Part shown: piece after piece, positions 36,158 to 44,217 of the stretch
Numbering within the stretch: the first letter of the stretch is position 1
How the letters are laid out: each line of letters opens with the position of its first letter
IMG/VR virus record: IMGVR_UViG_3300031669_005479
Coordinates: 62,001 to 126,000 of that record
Length of the DNA: 64,000 nucleotides
Strand: one strand, 5' to 3'
Source: a virus
Notes under the pieces: generated by a model
The model's input: the letters and a program-made list of their open reading frames with translations, nothing else
The model's database searches: none
Told to the model about the DNA's origin: nothing
Program-made: the position numbers and the translations under genes

Positions 36158-37282
36158 ATGAAATATACCACAGAAACATTCATAAAAAAAGCAAATGAAA
36201 TTCATAATAATAAATATGATTATTCATTAATTGAATATATCAATACTCAAACATTAATTAATATTGTTTGTCCTCAACATGGCATTTTTAAACAAATTCC
36301 AGCCAATCATATTAGAAATAATAAACCACGTGGATGTCCAAATTGTGCAAAAAATAAAAAATTAACAACAGAAACATTTATAAAAAAAGCAAAAGAAGTT
36401 CATAGTGATAAATATGATTACTCGTTGGTTAAATATGTTAATGCCAATACAAAAATTAAAATTATTTGTCCCAAACATGGTGTTTTTGAACAAAAACCAT
36501 TTCTACATTTACAAAATTATGGTTGTCAAATTTGTGGAAACAACATAAAATTAACAACAGAAACATTTATAAAAAAAGCAAAAGAAGTTCATGGTGATAA
36601 ATATAATTATTCCTTAGCTAAATATGTTGGTTCTCACTTAAAAATTAAAATCATTTGTCCCAAACATGGTGTTTTTGAACAAAAACCAAATAATCATTTA
36701 TGTGGACAAGGATGTTATAGGTGTGGAGAAACTATTAGAAGTAACATAAAATTTATAAACGCAAATAATTCTTTTCTAATTAAGGCAAATAAAATTCATT
36801 CCAATTTATACGATTATTCATTAGTTCAATACAAAAACAATAGAAGTAAAATTAAAATTATTTGTTCAAAACATGGTGTTTTTGAACAAAAAGTTAATTC
36901 ACATCTAAGTGGTCATGGATGTCCTGAATGTAATATTTCAAAAGGTGAACTAAAAATAAAAAATATTTTAGATGAAAAAAATATTGAATATGCCTTTCAA
37001 AAAACATTTGATGATTGTATCACCCCAAATAATAGAAAACTAAAATTCGACTTTTATTTACCAAATCAAAACATATTAATTGAATATGATGGAAAACAAC
37101 ATTACGTGCCATTAAATTATTTTGGCGGTATTAAATCATTTAATGTTAGAAAAGAATATGATGAAATTAAAAATAAATTTGCAAAAGATAATAACATTAC
37201 ATTGTTAAGAATCCCATATTTTAAATATAAAATAATTGATAAATTAATTCAAAAAATTATAGAAAACAAAAAAGACTACTAA
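36158..37282 (+). CDS. Vsr-like homing endonuclease with zinc repeats
   Basis: A 374-residue protein with four repeats of about 60 residues (start TTETFIKKAKEVH, then YDYSLVKY, then IKIICPKHGVFEQKP, HL and GCxxC), each carrying a likely zinc site C-x2-HG ... C-x2-C. The C-terminal 110 residues are a Vsr/EDxHD-type nuclease (KLKFDFYLPNQNILIEYDG with KQHY). Proteins of this layout are free-standing homing endonucleases in large phages and giant viruses. It is the only plus-strand gene inside a minus-strand block, sits between two transcription units, and the repeat DNA copies at about 36361 and 36547 are nearly identical, all signs of a mobile gene. Confidence 0.85.
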   Translation: MKYTTETFIKKANEIHNNKYDYSLIEYINTQTLINIVCPQHGIFKQIPANHIRNNKPRGCPNCAKNKKLTTETFIKKAKEVHSDKYDYSLVKYVNANTKIKIICPKHGVFEQKPFLHLQNYGCQICGNNIKLTTETFIKKAKEVHGDKYNYSLAKYVGSHLKIKIICPKHGVFEQKPNNHLCGQGCYRCGETIRSNIKFINANNSFLIKANKIHSNLYDYSLVQYKNNRSKIKIICSKHGVFEQKVNSHLSGHGCPECNISKGELKIKNILDEKNIEYAFQKTFDDCITPNNRKLKFDFYLPNQNILIEYDGKQHYVPLNYFGGIKSFNVRKEYDEIKNKFAKDNNITLLRIPYFKYKIIDKLIQKIIENKKDY

Positions 37283-37294
37283 ATGTAGTCTTTA
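37268..37294. terminator. Bidirectional terminator between convergent genes
   Basis: AAAGACTAC and GTAGTCTTT pair around TAAAT, with A and T tracts on the flanks. The stop of the endonuclease gene lies in the loop. It can end both the plus gene and the minus gene at 37316. Confidence 0.75.
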
Positions 37295-37315
37295 ATTATT
37301 AATTTAACTTTACCA

Positions 37316-39451
37316 TTATTTCTTTGGTCTATATTTTGTCCATAAATCAAAATATTCTTTTTTTTGACTATCACTTAATGTATTAACATCTTTTTTTTCA
37401 TAGTCTTCAAGTTTAACGTAATCATTATTATCGCTATCTGTTTCTTGTGGTGCAGCCACTGCAGGTACTGCACCAGCAGCACCAACAATTTCATTCATGT
37501 TGTCGCCAACATTTATTGGTTTATACCCAAGTAGTTCATCGGTTTTTTCTTCATCGTCCCCATCTTCACTAGCATCACTTGCTGCGCCAAACTGTGCACT
37601 TGCTTCTGGAGTATCTTTTTCTGTATAGTATTCACTATCTTCGCTAAGATGATCCATTACAATTTCAATTGCAACTAATGGGTCGTCGGTATGCTCCTTT
37701 TCGACTTCAAGTCCCATTAATATTTGTTTTGGATCAAAATCTAATGGCGATTTACCGTCACCCTTACCACCAATGAGCACCTCACCCTCCTCTTCTTTAT
37801 CTTGCGCCAACTTACTAATTTCATCTGCAGTTTCTTGTGATGCACCTGTATTTTCTTCTTCATTCATTTGAGACATATCGTATTGTAGTCCAATATATCC
37901 GATCTTTGGATTCCACGACATTATATATCCATCTTTCTCATAGATATGGTCACTGCTACCATGTCCCAATTCATTGGTGGTTGCATGTTCACCGCTATAA
38001 TGCCATTGTTTTAAATATTCCAGTGCAGCATCCTCACCCTTTGTTTCAAGAATTTCTAATGGTTGAAACGCAGCATCTCCCTGTAGAAAAACAATATCTT
38101 CATATCTATCCCCACCAACACTTTCACTAACACCTGTTTTAACACTAAGTTTTTTCGTTTTATGTTTTTTCTTTGGTTTTGGATATTTTGTGCTTGTTTT
38201 TATGTCACTAGCAATTCCCAATTCTTGAGGATAGTCGGTTTCATTTAATTGTTCCATATATCCATGAAATAATTTCATTGCTGTTTGTCTTACCAATTCA
38301 TAATATTCCTCTTTAGACATTTGATACACCTTAACACCTAAACGCTTCTTAAGCATTTCATCTGCCATGTTTATCAATTTTTGTCTTCTTTCTGGTGTTA
38401 ATTTATTATAATATGCAGGAGTTATCTTATCCACATCAATAGATGTATCGGATTCAGGTAAAAACTTATCTGCCCAAGCAGGATAAACCCTTTTTTTTCC
38501 TTTTGCCATCATATTACCAAGACCAGTAGATTTTTCCGCACTTTGAGATTCTGGCTGTTCAAGATTTTTTAATTTCTCAAATTCCTTATCGATTTCATAT
38601 CGTGTTGGATAGTAGTATGAATTTCTATTTCTTCTATTGTTGTCATTAATTAAATTTTCAACTGCTTGATTATATAGTTCAACATCCTTTGGATCATCTT
38701 CAGTCTCTTCTTCAGGTTCTATTTTAGTATTATATTTATTTTTTTTCATTTCGAGATAATCGGGTGGCATTGCAAGTGGGTCATCTTCAATAGTATCATT
38801 TGTATAATCATCATCAACAACATCGTCATTATCATCGTTTTCGCTAACAAATTTCTGTAATTCAGGTGAATTTACCCTAAGTTTAGGATTAACGGGCTTT
38901 TCATCAAAATATGCCTTTTGTGTTTGAATTTCTTCACTACCTTTTCTATATGGAATTTTATCGATGAATTTAACTGCTTCTTCATACATCTCATCCATTT
39001 CAACGGCAGATTCACCAGCATCCGCATATTTACCAACAACATCAATCATATCTTGACCATATTCTTGGTTCATCTTTGTCAATATGCTTGCACCTTCAGG
39101 TATTTCAATATTATAGCCAGATGAATTATATTCAAATCCAATTAATTCTGCATTTCCAACAGTAAAAACACCTTCTTGTTCGCCCTCATTTGAGGTTATT
39201 TTAAATCTAAATGTAACCTTTTCATTATCATTACCTGATGCAACAATCGTAATATGACTTTCATTATCAACTGTTTGACTATTGGTCTCATCAATATTCA
39301 GATTTCCATCAATTAATTTTGTTAATTCATTTTTGACAACCTCTTCTTGATAATTACCTTGGGTCATATCCTCATTTAGAATTATTTTATTGACTCTTTG
39401 AAACATCTCAAGGAATCTTTCTTTACTACCAATTGAACTATATATTTTCAT
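37316..39451 (-). CDS. Large acidic protein with capsid-targeting-like leader
   Basis: A protein of about 711 residues from the ATG at 39451; a start 15 bases earlier is possible but the chosen one aligns residue for residue with the leader of the next gene (MKIYSSIGSKERFLEM, then RVN, then LNE at 25-27). The body is very acidic and low in complexity. Two recognisable phage domains lie in the C-terminal half: one with DAAFQPLEILETKGEDAALE and YIMSWNPKIGYIGL, and one of the DUF5661 type (GLEVEKEHTDDP, then MDHLSEDSEYYT). The leader and its LNE suggest a protein packed in the prohead and cleaved, by analogy with T4 internal proteins. Function unknown. Confidence 0.75.
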   Translation of the reverse strand: MKIYSSIGSKERFLEMFQRVNKIILNEDMTQGNYQEEVVKNELTKLIDGNLNIDETNSQTVDNESHITIVASGNDNEKVTFRFKITSNEGEQEGVFTVGNAELIGFEYNSSGYNIEIPEGASILTKMNQEYGQDMIDVVGKYADAGESAVEMDEMYEEAVKFIDKIPYRKGSEEIQTQKAYFDEKPVNPKLRVNSPELQKFVSENDDNDDVVDDDYTNDTIEDDPLAMPPDYLEMKKNKYNTKIEPEEETEDDPKDVELYNQAVENLINDNNRRNRNSYYYPTRYEIDKEFEKLKNLEQPESQSAEKSTGLGNMMAKGKKRVYPAWADKFLPESDTSIDVDKITPAYYNKLTPERRQKLINMADEMLKKRLGVKVYQMSKEEYYELVRQTAMKLFHGYMEQLNETDYPQELGIASDIKTSTKYPKPKKKHKTKKLSVKTGVSESVGGDRYEDIVFLQGDAAFQPLEILETKGEDAALEYLKQWHYSGEHATTNELGHGSSDHIYEKDGYIMSWNPKIGYIGLQYDMSQMNEEENTGASQETADEISKLAQDKEEEGEVLIGGKGDGKSPLDFDPKQILMGLEVEKEHTDDPLVAIEIVMDHLSEDSEYYTEKDTPEASAQFGAASDASEDGDDEEKTDELLGYKPINVGDNMNEIVGAAGAVPAVAAPQETDSDNNDYVKLEDYEKKDVNTLSDSQKKEYFDLWTKYRPKK

Positions 39452-39458
39452 GTTTTCA

Positions 39459-39911
39459 CTATTCAAATATTATTGAATTATTTTTTCCAAAATCTCTTAA
39501 TAATACACCTGCTAATGAATTTGCCTCATTTTCGTCTGGACTACCAGTTTTATTAGAATCGGATGTTAATTTTCCATCTAAATTTTGCTTATGGTGTATC
39601 ATTTCGTGTGCTAAAGTTCTTAAAACATCTGCTAAATTTCTATTTGCGATAACAACTCTAATTTCTTTTGATATTGGAGTATATTTTCCAAAAGAATGCA
39701 TAGTTTCAGCCTCTTTTTCATCATTAGATAAAACAATCTTCGGTAAGTTATCTGTATAACCTAACCTTTTACCAGCATACTTAACAAAATCGTTAATTAT
39801 CTCAATTTTTTTTTCTTTAGGTAATAATGCCTCATTTAATGGAGCATTACTTACCCTATTAAGCATTTCAAATAATCTTTCTTTCGAACCATATTGATGA
39901 AATATTTTCAT
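39459..39911 (-). CDS. Zinc metallopeptidase-like protein with leader
   Basis: A 150-residue protein. Residues 1-27 are a leader with GSKERLFEMLNRVSNAPLNE, nearly the same as the leader of the following gene. Residues 95-140 hold an HExxH zinc site: LAHEMIHHKQ (H102, E103, H106), then SPDENEANSLAG with a glutamate as likely third ligand. This is the pattern of small gluzincin peptidases. The domain from 33 to 150 would remain after cleavage behind LNE. It could be an enzyme carried in the capsid and injected, or a structural relic; the motif is intact. It lies 2 bases after the gene at 39914. Confidence 0.75.
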   Translation of the reverse strand: MKIFHQYGSKERLFEMLNRVSNAPLNEALLPKEKKIEIINDFVKYAGKRLGYTDNLPKIVLSNDEKEAETMHSFGKYTPISKEIRVVIANRNLADVLRTLAHEMIHHKQNLDGKLTSDSNKTGSPDENEANSLAGVLLRDFGKNNSIIFE

Positions 39912-39913
39912 TA

Positions 39914-40651
39914 CTAATTCATTTCATTAAAACTGTTCTGAACATCTATTTTTGACCTTTGGGGTAATTCATCAAAATCTGCAACAAACGTACCATCAGG
40001 TAGTTCGCTAATACCCCTTTCTTTTTCCTTCTCACGATTTGCATTAAACCAATTACCTTGCCAAAAATCATTTAAATTAAAATAATATGGATAACTTACG
40101 TTTGTTTTATTCATTAGTTTTTCTGAATTAGTTGGTTCTCTAACTTCTTCCACATCAGCATTAAGTATTTCCAATTTTCCATTTAATCCTTGAACAACGT
40201 TATTCAAATTTTCCAATTGGTCATGAATATCTTTCATGGCTTCAAGGTTATGTTTAATAATATCATTTTGAATATCGTTTACTTGATTTTCTGGTTCAGG
40301 ACTATTACCTATAGGATTGGTGGAAACATTATCAATACCATCAGACATATCATCACCATCATCCACATTGTCACCATTATTATCATCAGATTGGTCAAAT
40401 GCTGGAACTGGTGATGGTGTTGGATTACCATCAACTGGTTGATCGTTTGATGGTGCTGGCAATTGATTTCCCACTGGTTTTGGTGCATCTTCTTGATCTC
40501 CAGCCTCATTAGTTAATTTAGGCATTTCATCAAATTCTTCATTTGCACCAACTAATGGACTATATCTCGCAGTTTCGTTAATCTTATAATTAACACGATA
40601 TTTAATCTTTCGGATTTCTTCTGAAAGATTAGTTAGGTTTTCATTTTTCAT
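39914..40651 (-). CDS. Hypothetical protein with (I)NE leader
   Basis: A 245-residue acidic protein. The N-terminal 26 residues (LSEEIRKIKYRVNYKINE) end in INE and match the RV(N/S)-x2/3-(L/I)NE pattern of the two genes that follow. Residues 60-120 are low-complexity, rich in P, D, N and Q (KPVGNQLPAPSNDQPVDGNP). A likely coiled coil runs from about 130 to 170 (IKHNLEAMKDIHDQLENLNN). The last 60 residues contain NLNDFWQGNWFNANREK. I do not recognise the family. Probably a prohead or internal virion protein, by leader and neighbourhood. Confidence 0.65.
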   Translation of the reverse strand: MKNENLTNLSEEIRKIKYRVNYKINETARYSPLVGANEEFDEMPKLTNEAGDQEDAPKPVGNQLPAPSNDQPVDGNPTPSPVPAFDQSDDNNGDNVDDGDDMSDGIDNVSTNPIGNSPEPENQVNDIQNDIIKHNLEAMKDIHDQLENLNNVVQGLNGKLEILNADVEEVREPTNSEKLMNKTNVSYPYYFNLNDFWQGNWFNANREKEKERGISELPDGTFVADFDELPQRSKIDVQNSFNEMN

Positions 40652-40663
40652 TAAATGAATGTA

Positions 40664-40879
40664 TTAGTATTGTTCTCTCAATAACATGCGTCCAGATTTA
40701 TCAACAAAAATTTTATCAACTCTTTCGATAAGTCCTTCACGTTCATCAAGAACGGCTTTCTTTGCATCATTAATTTTTGCATCAACTTGAGGTTCATCAA
40801 CGAAATTATCAAGTGCCTTTTCTACATTTTTTTCCATAGTATCCATAATCATTTCATATAAATACTGTGTTACATTCAT
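40664..40879 (-). CDS. Hypothetical small helical protein
   Basis: A 71-residue, highly charged, probably all-helical protein (TMEKNVEKALDNFVDEPQVD). The ATG at 40879 overlaps the stop of the gene upstream (ATGA), which supports coupled translation from there. However, a GTATTTAT motif lies inside the first codons (40858-40865), so a transcript from it could only use the internal ATGs at 40852 or 40846, giving a product about 10 residues shorter. It is followed after 12 bases by the gene at 39914, which such a transcript would serve. Confidence 0.65.
   Translation of the reverse strand: MNVTQYLYEMIMDTMEKNVEKALDNFVDEPQVDAKINDAKKAVLDEREGLIERVDKIFVDKSGRMLLREQY
40858..40865 (-). promoter_or_regulatory. 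Putative late promoter GTATTTAT, inside a reading frame
   Basis: The minus strand reads CAGTATTTATATGAAATG within codons 5-8 of the small gene at 40664-40879. It is placed to drive the block of leader-bearing genes down to 37316. Confidence 0.45.
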
Positions 40880-41535
40880 TTTGACAAAATGGAAACAAGA
40901 TATCTTTTAAGTAGAATGAAATTAGGAAATATTTTATAATATTTTAGATATTCATCGCCTTCATTATCAAAATATGAATATTCTGTCCTTTGCTTCAAAT
41001 ATTCAACCATTTTTTCAACATTAAATTGAAAAAATTCATACATTTTTAGATTGATACTTACAATAGTTTCCTTATTCTCGCCAAAATTTTTATTTTCAAA
41101 TAGTAAATACACCATTTCATTTTTGTAGTGGTATGTCGCTTTAATATTCTTAGGAATAATATCTAAAAAATCTTCCAAATCTTTTATTTGAAAAAAAACT
41201 GGGTCTAAGTTTGTAAACATATACTTTGGAATATAGTATAGTGATGGTGCATCATTTACAAAGGAATTTATTCCTTTAACATGTGATGCCTTACCTTCTT
41301 CAAAACTACATTCCCAATACAATTCATTTGTAATTATTTTTCTTTTGAGAATATCAGCATTTTGAATTATCTGATTATCTGGGTTACAATTTTTCATGAA
41401 TGACCATCCAACATATAGTGTTGGGAGTGACATATCCAACTTTTCATACTCAATTGGTTCATTATAATAGTTAACATAATCGACCTTAGTGTGATTAACC
41501 AATTCTTTTTCGTAAACAATATTTGCGATTTTCAT
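40876..41535 (-). CDS. Conserved phage protein, unknown
   Basis: A 219-residue protein. The segment PTLYVGWSFMKN, followed by KRKIITNELYWECSFEEGK, resembles a family seen beside glycosyltransferase genes in other T4-type phages, always without known function. No catalytic motif can be named. It ends in a 4-base overlap with the small gene at 40664 and follows the glycosyltransferase gene at 41547 by 11 bases, so it sits at the seam between the sugar locus and the leader-bearing block. Confidence 0.7.
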   Translation of the reverse strand: MKIANIVYEKELVNHTKVDYVNYYNEPIEYEKLDMSLPTLYVGWSFMKNCNPDNQIIQNADILKRKIITNELYWECSFEEGKASHVKGINSFVNDAPSLYYIPKYMFTNLDPVFFQIKDLEDFLDIIPKNIKATYHYKNEMVYLLFENKNFGENKETIVSINLKMYEFFQFNVEKMVEYLKQRTEYSYFDNEGDEYLKYYKIFPNFILLKRYLVSILSK

Positions 41536-41546
41536 ATACCATTTAT

Positions 41547-42293
41547 TTAAATTATTGTTTGATAATTAGATATTTCTGTTACATGCCAAAGTTTTTCTCT
41601 ATCAAGACTTCTCTTCCATGTCATGTATGCATCACCATTATGTTCATCATAGCACAAATCATCCGTTAGATGATACGCCAAATTCTTAACCGTAATATAC
41701 CACGATTTATTTATTTCATGCAATTTATTGCGAATATTACCATCATAATAATATATTGTTTCGAGAATAAATAGGTCTTTCTTTTTCAATGTCATTAGTG
41801 CTGGAACTCCAATCCCAACAACACTAATTGGAGACATATTTGCTCTATTGTTCATATAGTCAACATAGTAATTAGTTCCAATACGTCTATTTGGATTTCT
41901 CCAGTTACTTAGTGGATATAAATCAACTGACGATATTGCGCAATCGCCATTATTAAATGCCCCAAATATTTCTTGCATTGTTGATTTCATATCATATATG
42001 TAATAATCTCCATCAGTAATGGTAATATAATCATACTTTCGCAAAAAATCTCCATATTCTTTTAAAAATATATTAATTGCATTAGCAACAATATTTTTTT
42101 CAAACTGAATGTATCCTACTAGATTATTTTTTATTTTTTTTTGTTCAAGAAAATATTTTACAATCTCTTCCGAATAATTTGATTTATTTTCAACAATAAA
42201 ATAATCTATATTGTCTTGATACATTGAATCAAAAGACATTTTAATGTGTTCTACATTATTAAAACAAAAAAAAACTAATATGTGTGTGTTCAT
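41547..42293 (-). CDS. Glycosyltransferase-like protein (GT-A)
   Basis: A 248-residue protein with a GT-A layout: an N-terminal strand (HILVFFCFNNVEHIKMSFDS), IDYFIVENKSNYS as in GT2 enzymes, and YDYITITDGDYYIYD, where DGD stands at the usual DxD metal and sugar-nucleotide site. Donor and acceptor are not readable. The start overlaps the end of the acetyltransferase gene by 4 bases, so the two are coupled within the sugar locus. Confidence 0.7.
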   Translation of the reverse strand: MNTHILVFFCFNNVEHIKMSFDSMYQDNIDYFIVENKSNYSEEIVKYFLEQKKIKNNLVGYIQFEKNIVANAINIFLKEYGDFLRKYDYITITDGDYYIYDMKSTMQEIFGAFNNGDCAISSVDLYPLSNWRNPNRRIGTNYYVDYMNNRANMSPISVVGIGVPALMTLKKKDLFILETIYYYDGNIRNKLHEINKSWYITVKNLAYHLTDDLCYDEHNGDAYMTWKRSLDREKLWHVTEISNYQTII

Positions 42294-42892
42294 ACATCTT
42301 TAATTTTAATTGCTGGTGTGCCAACATATACACCAGATTCATTAATATTTTTTATTACTCCAGAATTTAGACCAATAATTATGTCATCACCAATACTAGT
42401 TTTTTCTCTCACACATGAATTACACCCCAAGTATACTCGATTACCAATATTACAGTTACCTAAAACATGAACATTAGGTGCGGTAGTAAAAAAATCCCCA
42501 ATTATTGCATCGTGACTTATATTTGTTGCACGATTTAGTTGAGCATGCTTACCAATTTTAATATTTGTTGTCAATATTGAACCAGCACATATAATCGAAC
42601 CCTCACCAATTTCAATATTATCAAAAATTTGTACTGATTTATGTATAAATGTAAAAAATTTAGTATTGATTGGCAATGCATTCACTAATTTTTGTCTACC
42701 ATACATATCACCAATAGCAACTACTACCTCGTAAATATTTGGGTTAAATTTACTAATTGGAAATATTTTAATATTATCATAAGAATATTCATCGCCAACA
42801 AAAAACACGATTTCCTCATTAGGATTATTATCTAACATCTGAACATATAGTTCTCTGCCCATACCACCAGCACCAATAATTGCTTTTTTCAT
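42290..42892 (-). CDS. NeuD/PglD-type sugar O- or N-acetyltransferase
   Basis: A 200-residue left-handed beta-helix acyltransferase. The N-terminal 75 residues are a small Rossmann domain (KAIIGAGGMGRELYVQML), as in PglD and NeuD. From about 85 on, hexapeptide repeats follow (IEIGEGSIICAGSILT, IKIGKHAQLN, CNIGNRVYLGCNSCV, TSIGDDIIIGLNSG), ending with YVGTPAIKI. The histidine in NISHDAIIGD stands where the catalytic histidine of PglD lies. It probably acetylates a nucleotide-linked amino sugar or sialic-acid-like sugar used by the glycosyltransferases beside it. Confidence 0.85.
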   Translation of the reverse strand: MKKAIIGAGGMGRELYVQMLDNNPNEEIVFFVGDEYSYDNIKIFPISKFNPNIYEVVVAIGDMYGRQKLVNALPINTKFFTFIHKSVQIFDNIEIGEGSIICAGSILTTNIKIGKHAQLNRATNISHDAIIGDFFTTAPNVHVLGNCNIGNRVYLGCNSCVREKTSIGDDIIIGLNSGVIKNINESGVYVGTPAIKIKDV

Positions 42893-42916
42893 GATTTATT
42901 ATTATGTATTAAATTT

Positions 42917-43483
42917 CTAATCATTTTGTATACGCTCAAAAATAAAAAAATCTGCTTGAGTATCATCACCTTTATATGGATTATCCAAAAATTTAATTAA
43001 TTTAAATTCTTGTGGTACGTCAGGCATAAATTTCCTAAATAAATTATGTATGCCACCAAGAACCTCATCTTTATTGGTACTATAAATAATAACATACTTA
43101 TTACTTAGTCTGAAAAGGTCTTTCATATATTGCAGATACACATCTTGTTCAATCAAATGCAATATAACATCCATTGAAATTGTTAAATCATATGTTGTAA
43201 GGTCTGCCATTGACGTAGTAAACTTATGGTTATAATTCATTTTATTTCTATCTATAACAAATTGACTCACATCAAATCCCGTATAGTCAGGAATAGTAAA
43301 TAATGAAAACAACCAATCACCACAACCAAGTTCACACGCAGTTTGAATATTATTATCTATTACAAAATCATTGATTATTTTTGCTTTATATTCTGCAATA
43401 ATACCTTGTGAGCCAATTCCAGAATTTCCACCTGATTTGTATCTATTTTCCCAATATTCCTTGCTATTAAAACTATTGCTCAT
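42917..43483 (-). CDS. SAM-dependent methyltransferase (class I)
   Basis: A 188-residue protein with the class I methyltransferase fold: ACELGCGDWLFSL is motif I (SAM binding), TGFDVSQFVIDRNK motif II, and TYDLTISMDVILHL the motif IV region. The N-terminus has SKEYWENRYKSGGNSGIGSQ, typical of small phage and sugar-locus methyltransferases. The substrate is unknown; in this locus a sugar or a capping group is most likely. The start overlaps the end of the glycosyltransferase gene at 43480 by 4 bases. Confidence 0.8.
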   Translation of the reverse strand: MSNSFNSKEYWENRYKSGGNSGIGSQGIIAEYKAKIINDFVIDNNIQTACELGCGDWLFSLFTIPDYTGFDVSQFVIDRNKMNYNHKFTTSMADLTTYDLTISMDVILHLIEQDVYLQYMKDLFRLSNKYVIIYSTNKDEVLGGIHNLFRKFMPDVPQEFKLIKFLDNPYKGDDTQADFFIFERIQND

Positions 43484-44217
43484 ATTTTATTAAAAATGTT
43501 ATTTATGAATTCCGTTTGAACTTTATCGTCGTATCTATGCTTATCAAAAACATAATTATCTTCTAAAAATTGTTCTTTATGTTTTAAATATCCTTCCCGA
43601 TGTTCGAGTACAATTCTACGTATGCCCCTTTTCTTCGCAAAATAATTCACATATATATCATCCATTGATGTAGTTCCACAGAAATCATACCATTTATCAA
43701 GGTCATCATAAAATTCTCGTTTAAATAATGACCCGCAATTGCTTGCAATATCTACTTCAACATCTTGTTCAACATTTCCTAACGAACGAAAAACGGCTAA
43801 TGGCTGTCCATAATAACTAATAATATTACCTTTAGGTAGTATTCTGCCATGCAAGGAAACCATAGCATTATACTTTTCACAACCATTTACTAATTTATGG
43901 AGATAATTTGATGGATATATTAAATCATCATCGGCCAAGCAAATATAATAATTATGACCAATACCAACAAATCTAAGTTTTTCATTACTTCCCTTTTCAT
44001 TATTAGTTCTATGAAGACTTATCTTTTCATCATTTAACATTTCATTTACGAACTTCCATTGCTCATCAGTGTAATTGTTACATGAAATTGTAATTGTACC
44101 AACTTCTGGATTTAACAACAAAGATTTAACCGTTTTAACAACATGTCCCTGTCGCCATAAGGATGCCATATAAATATCAACAAATTTATCCATACTAATT
44201 AATAGGTTTTTGTCCAT
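43480..44217 (-). CDS. Family 2-like glycosyltransferase
   Basis: A 245-residue GT-A protein. VGTITISCNNYTDEQWKFVN gives the first strand and helix, and YYICLADDDLIYPSNYLHKL gives the DxD site (LADDD). SMDDIYVNYFAKKRG near residue 190 fits the acceptor-side acidic motif. The N-terminal 30 residues are atypical. It overlaps both neighbours (4 bases with the methyltransferase, 23 bases with the large glycosyltransferase), so the locus is tightly coupled. Confidence 0.78.
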   Translation of the reverse strand: MDKNLLISMDKFVDIYMASLWRQGHVVKTVKSLLLNPEVGTITISCNNYTDEQWKFVNEMLNDEKISLHRTNNEKGSNEKLRFVGIGHNYYICLADDDLIYPSNYLHKLVNGCEKYNAMVSLHGRILPKGNIISYYGQPLAVFRSLGNVEQDVEVDIASNCGSLFKREFYDDLDKWYDFCGTTSMDDIYVNYFAKKRGIRRIVLEHREGYLKHKEQFLEDNYVFDKHRYDDKVQTEFINNIFNKI

